Origin: Akebia trifoliata
Taxonomy: Eukaryota; Streptophyta; Magnoliopsida; Ranunculales; Lardizabalaceae
Length of the DNA: 64,000 nucleotides
Assembly (NCBI GenBank): GCA_017979445.1
Contig: CM030717.1
Location: 21,377,288 to 21,441,287, forward strand
Reading direction: 5' to 3'
Shown: positions 12,785 to 23,390 of the stretch, in pieces
Numbering within the stretch: position 1 is the stretch's first letter
Layout: each line of letters begins with the position of its first letter
The notes under the pieces: model-generated
What the model saw: the letters and a program-made list of their open reading frames with translations, nothing else
Told to the model about the DNA's origin: nothing
Databases searched by the model: none
Translations under genes and position numbers: made by a program

Positions 12785-13651
12785 GTTGGTCTACTTAGTG
12801 CGTATATTATCAAAAAGTTGTACTTCGGCAGGTTGGTTAATGAAATCACTCTTACACTTTCATAATGCTTATTGTTGTGTAAATTTTTCTGAATTTGGAA
12901 ACTTTTTCTAATTACAATCTCAACTACTGCTCTCTATCCATCTAGTCTCATAATGTTGTGTATGATCATTTTTCCTTGTCTATCAGGTTTTTGTAAAACA
13001 AAGTACCAGATTTTTTATGTGAGAAATAATGATTTACTTATCCCGTGGACTGGAAAAAACTGTCTTAACAGCCTCACATATAGTGGCAGAACTTGTGGTG
13101 ATGGGCCCCATCCCACTGATTGCATCGCTTTTGCTGTAATGCTATTGTTGTTATCCTTCTAGTTTAACTGATGCTACCTCAGATTTTCCTTTTTATGTAC
13201 AAATTAATGTCTTTGAGCTCATTGAAGATTCAGTTTTGTATCATCCCACACAATTGATGTGGTGGAAGCATAATTGATGAATTTTTTATTACATTTTTCT
13301 GGAAAAACCTAATGGCTAGTTCTCACGAATTCCAATCACTCTACTGATCGCGAGGTTGCACTTATGATGCTTATGGCTTACCTATCCTACATGCTAGCAG
13401 AAGTAAGGTTTTTCTTACCCACCCTAATTTTTGGGTTACCTCCCAGGGGATCCTATTTTTATTTATTTAAAATTCTCCATTTAGATTGAATTGGATGCAA
13501 CATCTTCAATACTTTACCCCTAACATTGGTAAATTCAATTTGTATTGCAGTTATTCGATTTAAGTGCTATTCTCACAGTGTTCTTTAGCGGGATTGTCAT
13601 GTCCCTTTACACCTGGCATAATGTGACTGAGAGCTCAAGAGTCACTACCAA
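12785..13651 (+). pseudogene. NHX: Captured fragment of a vacuolar-type Na+/H+ antiporter gene (NHX), three exons
   Basis: Three exon pieces in the right order and strand read as one stretch of a plant NHX cation/proton exchanger. 12785-12831: 'GLLSAYIIKKLYFGR'. 13337-13402: 'HSTDREVALMMLMAYLSYML'. 13551-13651: 'LFDLSAILTVFF' and 'SGIVMSLYTWHNVTESSR'. Introns remain: a 'gcag' acceptor before exon 1, 'gaa|gtaagg' after exon 2, 'tattgcag' before exon 3. The acceptor before exon 2 is degraded. These residues belong to the middle transmembrane region of NHX proteins, which exchange Na+ or K+ for H+ at the tonoplast. The parts before and after are not recognisable, so the gene is broken. The exons retain unusually clear similarity, so the capture may be recent. 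Confidence 0.88.
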
Positions 13652-13748
13652 GTATTTAAATTCTCCACAAAATATTTGAATCCATTTTTTACAGTGTTCT
13701 GATTTTATATAAGATTTGATGTGGCGTTAACAAAAGTTTGTATTTTAG

Positions 13749-14312
13749 TTGTGTTTGTGTGGGTTGACAAGAAGATCTGATGAAATACTTCTTGTTGGGG
13801 TGGTGGGTGGGGAAACCTTAATGCAGATGATCAACAAAGACCGGAAGGCAATCTATTCTGAGGTTGCAGCAACTGAGTTCTCTAGGAGTTTATTTAGCAT
13901 ATTGCATGCATGTTCATGGGGGCAGACTATATTAGTGCCATTTTCATAGATAGACAAATAGATAGTTGTTGCTTGTTTGTTAGAACATTGTGAAATTAAG
14001 ATAAACTGACTTTGCATTTTTATAATTTAATTCATCCCTTTGTTTAATTAGTTTATACATTGGTCAAAAATCCTTTCGATGAACAACATAACGGACATGG
14101 CTAAGCACACAACAACAACATGAGGTGAGTATACCTTTGTAATAGACTTGATTGTTTTGTTTTTTCCCTTTTATTTATACTCTAATCTCTTAATAAAAGG
14201 GCAGATAGTTACTTAATTCATTGTCTCCAGGTTCAGCCCAGCAAATTATGGAACTCAACCTTGGTGGATGGCAAGTGTGTGTATTAATTTTTATTATCTG
14301 CTTTCATTCATT
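13749..14312 (+). other. CACTA interior after the NHX exons, unassigned
   Basis: A 66-codon open reading at 13749-13949 includes 'MQMINKDRKAIYSEVAATEF'. It matches no family I can name and is not the next NHX exon. It could be exon sequence of another captured gene or chance. The rest is AT-rich without signals, up to the internal CACTA-like terminus at 14313. Confidence 0.3.
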
Positions 14313-14420
14313 CACTACGTCATATTGCGTTTTTCGCGACTGCACAATTGTGCTAAAAACGACTGCTAAAGGCTGTCGTTAATTGCAACAGCTTTTAACA
14401 GTCGTTTAAATGTCGTTTCT
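14313..14420 (+). repeat. Second CACTA left terminus inside the larger CACTA
   Basis: CACTACGTCATATTGCG followed by 'tttttcgcgactgcacaatt', 'aaaacgactgctaaaggctg' and 'tcgttaattgcaacagctttt' repeats the first ~110 bp of the outer left end at 8180, at roughly 85-90% by eye. The three bases before it are ATT, while TGG follows the only right end (16352), so this terminus is not paired with that right end. Either a second CACTA inserted here and lost its right end, or two related elements recombined. Confidence 0.8.
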
Positions 14421-15211
14421 ACCCACATACAAATTATTACTTATATTAACTGTACTGTATCTAATCTCTCTCTCTCTTTCATAGCTCAATCTGCATCTAT
14501 GTCTCTCGCTCTCTCGCACTCATCTCTATCTCTCATGTTATTATTAATCTATAGTGGTAAGGTCATAGACAGAATAATGTTAGAGTGACTTCTTTTTTTT
14601 TGTTGAGTAGGATACCTCTGAGTCCAACAGATTGACCATAATCCATTGAGTTTTATCCAACCCATGGGACAACCTTATCATCAGAATTTATCCATGAGTG
14701 TCACCCTCATCCAACACCCTGTTATATAACACCATTTAAATATTTATATCTGTAAAAGGACATATAAAGACTCCAAGTTAAAACCTGGGGGGTATACCAA
14801 GTCTCTCCTTACCATCTTAGCTAACCCCTAGTGTGTAATGCAAGAGTGACTTCGCATGACACTACGACTATGTTACAAAGTGGAGGTGTGCACAAAACCA
14901 TAGATGATTTCCTAGCGATACAAGTGAAAAGCATCTATGATGAAGTATATACCTCCACATTAACCCAGTGTCGAAAGTCAGTCCAGCATTAGTATTACTC
15001 TCCATATCTTATCTCATATTAACTGTTCATTGTCATTAAATGAACAGTTATAACTTATATTAACTGTACTTACGGATTTCATGTTCCAGTGCTTCTTCTT
15101 CTTCTTCTCACTCCAACAAGGTCCGTTTCAGTCCCGTTATCTCTGGTTTTTTTTATTTATGTTAATTTGAATAAAATGTATGACACACACATCTGATTTT
15201 TGAATAACCAG

Positions 15212-15530
15212 TTCCAGAGGCCGTACACGTGTGTGATGATTGTTCCAACTGGTGTTGGTGCTTCCATTGGTGGATATGCAGGGGATGCTCTTCCTATTGC
15301 TCGAACCCTCTCAATTGTTGCTGATTGCCTCATTTCTCATCCTAACGTCTCTCTCTCTCTCTCCAACCTGTTCACCAAAACAAGGTGGTTTAATTAAATT
15401 AACTTCTCTATTGATTTTAATTTTTAAATTGTACAATAAATCATGTAAAATGATTTAGAACAACAGGTGGTTTTGGTTCTTGATGCTGGAATGGAGGAGG
15501 AGCTACGAATTCGACATTTACAAGTGGCTG
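15212..15530 (+). pseudogene. Captured fragment of a DUF3326-family gene, two exons
   Basis: Exon piece 1 (15212 to about 15346, after a 'ccag' acceptor) reads 'FQRPYTC', 'VMIVPTGVGASIGGYAGDAL', 'PIARTLSIVADCLISHPNV'. Exon piece 2 (about 15467-15529, after 'aacag') reads 'VLDAGMEEELRIRHLQVAD'. From memory of the family, both match plant and cyanobacterial DUF3326 proteins, which are uncharacterised. A CT-rich microsatellite (15347-15363) follows piece 1. The sequence between (15364-15466) and after (to about 15640) does not continue the protein clearly. This is a gene fragment carried by the transposon, not a working locus. Confidence 0.82.
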
Positions 15531-15654
15531 ATGGATAAGTTGTTTACTGATTAATCCAAAAGTTTCTGTGCAGATTTCTGATGCAAAGTTGCAAGATGTG
15601 ATCAAGCAAACGGATGAAGAAACCCAGATGTGTGCACGTGAGCTCCTCATTTTT

Positions 15655-16150
15655 AGTCTAATTGTTGTTGGTTAGACTTGGACTTGATGTAGATTTGAGT
15701 AACTGTTGAAATTACATATTTTTTTTTAATAATCCTTCCTTTTGGAATACACACTTAGTCGTTTGAAGAATCTAATGAGTTTAAATGTCATCACTAGTTT
15801 GGCTCTATGCTGAACCAAGCTTGAATTTCAACATATGTTCTTATTTAGAGGTGATTCCCTCTTTGGTGCTAATGTTATTGGTTTTTTTTTCCTCTCTTTT
15901 TTATTTTATCAGATACCATTTGGTTAGGTAATTTGAAGTTTAATGCTAACTGTTAGAAAATAGTTAGTGTTATGAAAGTTGGATTTGTAGACTAGACTTT
16001 GGATTGGTAGTTAGATTTGCATAATTGGCAGTTAGAAAATAGTTAGTGTTATGAAAGTTAGAGACGAGGGGTCTAGGTCATCAATTTCAAAATATAGGGG
16101 TATCTACAATATTCAGTAACATGTGAGGGGGTAGGTGTAAAATAATTTTT
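15655..16150. other. CACTA interior before the right subterminal region
   Basis: AT-rich, no gene seen. A short direct duplication is visible: 'gaaaatagttagtgttatga' occurs at about 15956 and 16036. 'gattggtagttagatttgca' at about 16002 also occurs near 12649, so segments were copied within the transposon. Confidence 0.5.
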
Positions 16151-16352
16151 TTTTTAAACTACCCTATAGCGACGGTTAGTGACCGTCGCTATATCCTAAT
16201 TTTACTGTAGCAACAGTCGTTTTTTTGTCGACTGTCAAGGACAGTTGTTTTATCCGACTGTTTTAGGCTGTCACAATTAAAAAACCACTCCTTTTAAAAC
16301 GACTCCCTTTGCGACTGTAGGGGCAGTCATTTTTGACGATTTATGCGTAGTG

Positions 16353-17105
16353 TGGCTTACAGATTGGCGTGAGCTAAGCAATGAAATGGCTAATATACTG
16401 TATCCTCCCCAAGAATGCCCGAACATCTCTCTCTGAAACGGGTGTTTTCATCTCGAGGATATACTTGGTTTTTACTGGATCTATCTCGATGCCCCTTCTA
16501 CTGACGATGAACCCCAATAGCTTACCCAATGTTGCCCTGAATACACACTTTACTGGATTGAGCCTTAAGTTGTACTTCCTTATCCTATCGAACAGTTTCT
16601 TGGGATTTACCAGATGATCTTCTTCTATGCCAGATTTAACGATCATGTCATCTACGTAGAGCTTCATTTCCTTGTGGATCATATCGTGGAATAATGCAGT
16701 TATTGCCCGTTAGTAAGTCGCCCCTGCGTTCTTCAGGCCAAATGGCATGACTTTATAGTGGAAAGTACCCCACGGTGTGATAAATGCAGTCTTTTCCTAA
16801 TCCTTTTCTACCATTTTTATCTGATTATAGCCTGAGAAGCTATCCATGAATAAGAACATGATGTGCCCTCCTGTACTATCGAGTAGAGTGTCGATGTGTG
16901 ATAGTGGAAAATCATCCTTAAGACTGGCCTTGTTCAAGTCTCGATAGTCAACACACATGCGTACCTTTCCATCTTTTTTAGGTATTGGGACAACATTAGC
17001 CAACTACTCAGGGTATGTAGAAACTGCAAGAAATTCGATTTTGAACTGCTTCATGACTTCATTTTTGACCTTGAGGGTCCATTATGGCTTTAACCTTCTC
17101 AGTTT
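16353..17105 (-). pseudogene. Reverse transcriptase domain of element E
   Basis: Read leftwards: 'MANVVPIPKKDGKVRMCVDY', 'RDLNKASLKDDFPL', 'FLFMDSFSGYNQIKM', a TAG stop, 'KTAFITPWGTFHYKVMPFGL', 'KNAGATY', a TAA stop where the family normally has Gln, then 'LYVDDMIVKS' with the catalytic YVDD, and 'FLGRIQYISHFIA'. It makes DNA from element RNA. Both stops lie in the same frame as the domain, so this is a simple point-mutated fossil. The frame ends at the CACTA insertion and resumes at 8179. Confidence 0.9.
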
Positions 17106-18024
17106 TTACTTGATCAGCTTCCTTTCAGGTGTAATGGGTAGTTTGTGTACAACAAGATCTGTATCTAACCCCGGCATATCTTTGTATGACCATGCGAAGA
17201 CGTCCTGATAGTTTCTTAAAAATTCGACCATTTCTTTCTTTTGTTGCAACATTAATAAAGCTTCTATCTTGACAATTCGTAGGTCCTCTTCGGTACCAAG
17301 ATTGATTGAATCTGTATCTTCAATGTTTGGTTGAATACTTTTCTCATGACGTTTTACCCAAGTCTTTGATTTCTTTAGGTGGCTATTCCATTTTGTCCTC
17401 AGACTCTTCTTCGATCCCCATGAGGTCAAAGTCGAGTTCAAGATCGAAATCGTACTCGTCCCTTTCAAATTCCATTTTATCTGGGTACCCATTTGATCGA
17501 GACAAATCTCTTGAAAACTTTTTTTTTTAATTATTGGAAAATACCTATTTTTTCCATTTTGAAAAGTTTTGGATTTTTTTGGTTTTTGATAATTTTTTGA
17601 TTTTTGAGTAATATTTATTTTTGTGTGATTTTCTGGATACCTGAAATAAGAAGAACAATCATGCAAATTTATTAATAAAGATAGGGAGCCCTCAAAACAG
17701 TATTTACCCGAGGACGAGGGCTCGTTATGATCCTCGGGTAAACTAGATTCGTCTAACGGCATTTTTTTAGGCCTCAGCAGCTTCAACGGTTAACGGGAAT
17801 TCCTCCCAGTTGTTCAGAACTTCCCCTTCTTTGAGGGGAGGAATGAGATGTGAAAGTGATTTGTTGGGTGATTTGGTTGATGGTTCAGAGATAACCATTA
17901 TCTCTGATTGATTGTTGTCAGAATAAAGCATAGTCCCTCCTAAGCTTGGTGGGATGATGACTGATGTCCAATCGATGCCAATGGGGAAGGGTGATTCGTT
18001 CCCCTTGCTTTTGATGATTTCCAT
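17106..18024 (-). pseudogene. Protease-RT spacer of element E pol
   Basis: Two readings, 18024-17767 and 17786-17106. The second ends with 'MVEFLRNYQDVFAWSYKDMP', the conserved lead-in to RT in Tat-lineage pol. The stretch before it is low-complexity and Lys/Asn-rich. A homologous lead-in ('LLKKFNNIPTWSHDDI') survives in element B at 33840-33930. The change of frame near 17770-17790 is either a frameshift or an intron boundary; Ogre elements are known to have an intron in this part. Confidence 0.7.
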
Positions 18025-18288
18025 CTTTGTGGATTTTGGAGCAGTTTCTAATAAACTTTCGTTGGAATCCCCATTGAATAAAACATCAATGTCTTCTATG
18101 AAGGATGATTGGAACTCAACAACTGAGTCTTCTTGAATGTGCAGAGATTTGAAACTTACTGTTCCCGATTTTCTTACTGATTTTGTCGTCGATGGTTCTA
18201 ATAAGCTGTCAAGTCTAGTTTGTGACTTCAGGAAACTAACACTGATGTAAGGAACTTTACCTAGATTCTAGATATTTGGTTCACGATT

Positions 18289-19032
18289 TTATTTTCTGGC
18301 TAATCGGAGTTCTTTTTTCTTATCGTTCATTTCTTCTATGTCCTTTTTCATGGGCCTGAATCCCAATCCGAAATAAGGATTGTGTTTCTTTGCTTCGACC
18401 GGTGCAGTTTTCCCTTTCCCTTTCGGTCCCAACCCTTGCTTGGATCGGTAACCTATTTTCTTCAGAACTCGCCCAATCATCAGATTTTCCTTTGACAGTT
18501 CCGCTTTCACCTTCTCTTTTCCCTTCTTAACATGATTGACAACAGCGAATTGATAGGAATAGTATAGCGCTTTGTCCTTTGTCATTTCAATGTTAATGAA
18601 TGGAACGTCTGGAGCTTTCCCAGTCGGGATGAGATTTTCTACTAGTACCGATATCATTCTCTGCCCCATGATGAATTTGACTATTTGGTGTAGAGAAGAA
18701 GGTACAACCCCTGATATATGGATCCACAGTTTGCCTAGCAGCAAGTTGAAGGTCGTCGGTATTTCCATGATTTCAAACGTTACCTCGAAGGTGCAAGGAC
18801 CTATAATAATCGGTAGGTCTACCTCTCCCAAAAAGTCTCTTCTTGAACTGTCAAAGCCTCGAAAAACCTTGTTGTTGGGCTTGACATGTGACCAATCAGA
18901 ATTGAATTTTCGAAAGGTTTCAAGTGCACAAACATTAAGTGCTGAGTTATCAATCAGTACCCTGGCAACCATCATGCCCTTGCACATGACCATGATGCTT
19001 AATGGTTCCATGTGCCCCCGCCCTTCAGGCAC
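18289..19032 (-). pseudogene. Aspartic protease and G-patch region of element E
   Basis: A 247-residue open reading. Residues about 8-115 match the retropepsin-like protease of Tat elements: 'MMVARVLIDNSALNVCALET', 'FRGFDSSRRDFLGEVDLPII', 'LLLGKLWIHISGVVPSSLHQ'. The active-site segment reads D-N-S-A; the Gly normally between Asn/Thr and Ser/Ala appears to be missing. Residues about 185-220 are a G-patch-like Gly-rich motif ('VLKKIGYRSKQGLGPKGKGK'). The protease would cut the polyprotein. The ORF at 18572-19072 (+) is its antisense shadow. Confidence 0.85.
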
Positions 19033-19929
19033 AAATTCATTCTCTGTGAAGATAATGGGATGGGGGCCATGATCTGACCAACCGTTTGGTCTAATTGTGC
19101 TGGTGAGGTAGTTGCAAGTACATGCGATTTTCTCAAAACTCTCAGTAATGCCTCTTGGTATTCTTTTGAATTTTACATCAAACCCAGATTACTAATTTGA
19201 TCTGGCTGCTTATTCAATTGGTCCACTATATTATGCTTACTCTTTCGAATGAGCTTAATGAAGTCTGTAACCTCTTTGTCTGTCACTTGTACCTCATTTT
19301 CTGATAATTTCTAGCATCTCCCGGCCCTTGTCATATGGCCGATATCAGTTACCATTACATTTTTTATGGTTTCAACCCCTGTAGTTGTGATGATAGTAGT
19401 CCCGTAACTCCAAGGAATCGCCTGGTTGGAACTATAGGAAAATGGTTTAGGTGAGCGTATGGTCATGGGAGGTGGATTGGGTTTTACATTGAGAATGAAG
19501 GGTAGTAGTGATGATTTGGACGTAGTGGTGGTGGGAGGAGTTATGTGAGGAGTTGATGAAGTGTATGGAATGACGAGCGGTGGATGTGAAGATGAAGTGT
19601 ATGGTATATAAAGGGGGGTCAGGTTGATCCTTGAGAATTTGGTAGTATGTAGGGTATAACAAGATGAGGTCGGGTCGAATTTTGATGGTTTGGTGATCCG
19701 TAAAGTATAACTAAAGGTGGTCGGGTAGCAGTATTTTGATGAGATGGATGGATGGTAAGGTCAGTCAATCTGAGAAGCAATTGTGAATTTTGAGATGGAT
19801 TTGTTGTGTAGTGGTTGACTATGTTAACCGTTGACGTCTCGAATTTCTTTGTTACGTGAACCCTGATTTTTGTTCTGATAGGCGCTATCAAATCTGATGG
19901 ATTGAAGTTGAATTCTTCACAAACTACAT
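19033..19929 (-). pseudogene. gag-protease linker of element E
   Basis: After the zinc-like motif of gag the minus strand gives a Ser/Thr/His/Pro-rich stretch (readings 19891-19619 and 19662-19447), then 'RSPKPFSYSSNQAIPWSYGT' at about 19470-19410, which matches the segment before protease in Tat elements. It then runs through a stop near 19310 towards the protease. It is variable and proline-rich, as linkers of this type are. Confidence 0.55.
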
Positions 19930-21330
19930 TTATCGTGTACCCACTCCCCTCTCCATTGTGAGTAGGTAAGGGATTTTGATTGATGTTTTGTTGTTAGGTG
20001 GGTTGGTAGGTCCATCTAGGATGAGAGCCTTCTTATGGATCAAATTCTGTACTTGATGTTTGAATTGCCAGCATTGATCTGTAGAGTGCCCTGGTGCACC
20101 CATATGAAATTCACAGAACAAATTGGGGTTGTACCCTGGCCTTTTGGAAGCCTCAGGATTTGGTGGACGTTTTGCAAGATACTCACCCCTGAGCAAGATT
20201 GGCAGTAATTCTGATAATATCATAGGTAACCTAGTGAACACTCTATTTACCATGTTGGGTCGTGCTTGCTAGTTCTGCCCATATAGTAGTGCCTGTTGTG
20301 CGACTGGTGGAGGGTTTGCCCTGAATTGGTTTTGAGGTGTAGGGTTCCATGTTGGTGGTGCTGGTACCCATGAAGTTGATGGCGCTTGTGGTCTTGGTGT
20401 TGGTAAAAGGATGAAAAGGGGTCGGTTTGACTGTACGTTGTTGACCTGTGATTATTCCCTTTTCTTTCCTGTAGGCACTTGTTTTCTCTGAGAAGGGATT
20501 CTTGCTGTTACCCCTAGACTTGTGAAATCAAATATCAAATCGGTTCAGATCCCATCCTTGACTCGGTCTGCTACTTGTACCAGATTCTAAAATGTGCCTG
20601 TGATGTACCCCACCAGATGAGTATAGAAGGCGTGCCCTAGTGTCGAGATAAACGTGGTGTTCATCTCTTGCTTGGTCATTGCAGACCTTACTTATGAGGC
20701 TTACTCTCGCCATCTCTGTGCATACTCTTTCACGGTTTTTCGTTGCTTTCTTGTCATCTTGACCATGTCATTTTGATCTAGACCAACATCTATATTGAAT
20801 CGATAATTTTTCTAGAACATCTCAGTTAAGTCCTGCTAGTTTTTGATGAGCATGTGGTCCAATCCAGAAAACCATTTGAGTTCTGACCCTGTTAAACTCC
20901 TCTGAAACAATTGTACCAACAGCCTGTTGTCTTCACCATATTGGCACATGGATCCACAGTATAACTTTAAATGCGACAGAGGACACCCTACTCTATTATA
21001 TTTCTCAAACTCCGGATACTTGAACTTGGCTGGTAATTGACCATTGGGGTAGAAACAGAGGTCCTTAAATTGAGTTCCACTCATCGTGTTGAGGCCTTTC
21101 ATTCTTCTCATCTCTTCTTGCATAGACTCGATTTGTTGAGCCAATTTTTCATCAGTCGCGCTTTTGGCCTCTGTGGTCCTATACTCACATTCTTCATCAG
21201 GAATGACCACAGGGGGTAGTTGATTCTATGGAATATAGAACGGGGGCCCCTGGTATTCAAGCACTACAGGTGGCATGGTGGTCTGTGGTCCTTGTAGAGG
21301 TTGCTCGGGTAGATCCTGATTTAATTCGGA
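19930..21330 (-). pseudogene. gag gene of element E
   Basis: Order on the minus strand: a short Glu/Lys-rich helix ('LAQQIESMQEEMRRMKGLN'), the capsid-like core ('FEKYNRVGCPLSHLKLYCGS', 'LVQLFQRSLTGSELKWFSGL'), then across stops 'VKEYAQRWRE' and a Pro/Gln-rich region, then 'NLFCEFHMGAPGHSTDQC', a Cys/His motif in the place of the nucleocapsid zinc knuckle. Gag packages the element RNA into particles. There are several stops (for example near 20836 and 20700), so it is not functional. The true start is uncertain; codon-like sequence continues upstream of the Met at 21210. Confidence 0.85.
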
Positions 21331-21669
21331 CGCGTGTTACTGTATTGTTTAGGTTGTATGATGCTGGCGTTGGCTAATACAATACTTACCATTTTTTCTT
21401 ACCTCTCAATTATTTTCAATAGTGCTGTTATTTATGGATCGATACCTGACGTTTCGACTGTTGTGGGCTGTACCGGTTCAGAAGAACTCATGGTGACTGT
21501 AGATGATCTAAGAAAATATGGAGGTACCTCTGGCTGCTTATATTTCTTTCGTTTGGCCACCTATGGGTACAGAAGACCAAGCGTTACTATCTTGCTTACA
21601 AAAATAAAGATGCATGATGTTTTATTAGGTCAGGTAAAGTTGTTTATTATGAGTTTTAACAAAATGGTA

Positions 21670-22285
21670 ATTTCTCGATGCGGAGCCGGCATCAACATGG
21701 AGTTGGTAAGAGGCTTTAGAAAAGAATTACATCAGCACGGAGTTGGCATCAACACAGAGTCGGCATCGACACGGAGTTGGCATCAACGCGGAGCTGGCAT
21801 TGACATGGAGTCAGTGAAATATTTTTAAAACGTAATTATATAAGCACGAAGCTGGCATCAACACGGAGTCGATAAAATATTTTAAAAATGAAATTATCTC
21901 AACGCGGAGCTGGCATCGACACGGATCAATACGGAGTTGGCATCAGCTCGGAGCTGGCATCGACACGGATTTGGTAAAATATTTTTGAAAAAGTCATTTC
22001 ATCAGCACGGAGTTGGCATCGACATGGAGTCGAGAAAACATTTTGGAAAAGTCATTTCATCATCACGGAGCTGGCATAGACACGAAGTTGGGAAAATATT
22101 TTGAAAACGTAATTTCATCATCACGGAGCTGGCATCGACATGGAGTTGTGAAAATATTTTAAAAAATAATCAGCACGGAACTAGCATCGACACAGAGTCG
22201 GAAAAATATTTTGAAAAAGTAATTTCATCAGCACGGAACTGGCATTGACACAGAGTCAATAAAATATTTTGAAAAAGTAGTTTCT
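21670..22285. repeat. Tandem repeat in the 5' leader of element E ('cacggagctggcatc' type)
   Basis: About a dozen copies of a core like 'cacggagctggcatcgacac' and 'ggagtcgg', alternating with spacers 'aaaatattttgaaaaagtaa' and 'tttcatcag'. The full unit is about 60-68 bp, with shorter sub-units near 21730-21810 and 21900-21970. It is noncoding in E, lying between the primer site and gag. Confidence 0.85.
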
Positions 22286-22589
22286 AAGATAAATCGAGTT
22301 GGAACAACTCATGTTTTTGGTAATCTCCGATTCAGTTATCTGAAATCAACTCCGGCCAGGCAGATCTCCAGGGAAGAGGCGGCGCACAATGGCACTCTTA
22401 AATCACCCCATTTCCTTGAATAGACGTAGTCTATCCCCCTTGTATCAACAGGACAAGCTCTTTTTAGGCACCGACTTTGATCAAGGACTGCAATTGGCAC
22501 TTTTAAAATCTATTTTTTTTTAAAGATTGAATTCATTTGAGTTGATTGATCTGTTGTTATCTTTGTTAGACCATGGACTTGGTTCGAAA

Positions 22590-22935
22590 TTAGATATGGG
22601 TTCGGTTTGTAGTGGATCTGGGTCTTAGACCTAGTTGAAATGGATCTGGGTCGTAAACCCAGTTGTAGTGGATCAATCCAATTGAAAATGAATCTGGGTC
22701 GTAAACCCAGTTGTAGTGTATCTGGGTCGTGGACCCAGTTGTAGTAGATATAGGTCATGGACCCATTTGAAACGGATTTGGGTCGTGGACCCAATTGGAA
22801 CAGATCTAGGTCGTGGACCCATTTGTAGTGGATCTGGGTCGTGGACCTAGTTGAAACAGATCTGGGTCGTGGACCTAGTTGAAATGGTATGGGTTGGGGA
22901 CCCGGTTCTAAATGGATACGAGTGGGGGGATCCAA
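22590..22935. repeat. 28-33-bp tandem repeat in the 5' leader of element E ('gatctgggtcgtggacccag' type)
   Basis: About ten copies of 'gatctgggtcgtggacccag' followed by 'ttgtagtg' or 'ttgaaac'. The unit contains a small palindrome ('tgggtc...gaccca'). The minus-strand reading 22935-22510 gives a repetitive peptide ('LGPRPRSVSTRSTTQIHYKW') that is explained by the repeat rather than by selection. Confidence 0.88.
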
Positions 22936-23189
22936 TTCAGCTTGGATAGGAGTCAGTTCACAAAATTGGTTTGATTTGGAAAAATCCGCACGTTCCCCCT
23001 TTTTTTTGTCATTTTATTTATTTTTTTTTTTTGAATGCATTGATTAACAAAAATCCATTTTACTTAATTTTTCCAAAACTTGGGATTTTTCTAAAGGTGC
23101 CATCAATGTTTGATCAATAGTAAGTGGGCTCTTTCAAAAATGAACTGTATTCATTTCGTGGGCTCGAATTCATTCTGATCTGTATTGAT

Positions 23190-23390
23190 GGCACGGATGC
23201 AATTATCCTTATGTTATCCGTATTTTGGGTACGGATGAGACATTCACTGTTTCAACCATACTTAAAACACGAATGAGGTGCTCACTGTTTCAAACGTGCT
23301 CCCAACACGGATGAGATGCTCATTGTTTCAACCGTGCTCCCAACATGGATGAGGCATATTTTTGTCTATCCGTGTCATGGGCACAGACCA
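23190..23390. repeat. Short imperfect tandem repeat in the leader of element E
   Basis: Four or so copies of an approximately 40-bp unit ending in 'cggatgagatgctcactgtt' and 'tcaaccgtgctcccaaca'. This is the third separate repeat block in this leader. Confidence 0.6.

Larger units (their letters stand above)
8180..16352. mobile_element. CACTA (En/Spm-type) DNA transposon carrying host gene fragments
   Basis: The left end reads CACTACGTCATAATGCG. The right end, reverse-complemented, reads CACTACGCATAAATCGTC. Both ends are flanked by TGG (8177-8179 and 16353-16355), the 3-bp target duplication expected for CACTA elements. Subterminal regions are rich in short motifs such as 'acgactg' and 'gcgacggt', and a 'gcgacggttagtgaccgtcgc' palindrome lies at about 16168. 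No transposase (TnpA or TnpD type) is readable inside, so it would need a helper element. The interior is mostly intron-like AT-rich DNA plus recognisable exons of at least two host genes. Confidence 0.9.

Noticed and set aside
14313..16352. A separate complete CACTA element from 14313 to 16352
   Set aside because: The flanks are ATT on the left and TGG on the right, so they do not form a target duplication; TGG pairs with 8177-8179 instead.
22510..22935. 141-codon minus-strand reading with repeated Arg/Pro/Thr peptide
   Set aside because: It follows a 28-33-bp tandem repeat in the retrotransposon leader; the repeat explains the open frame.
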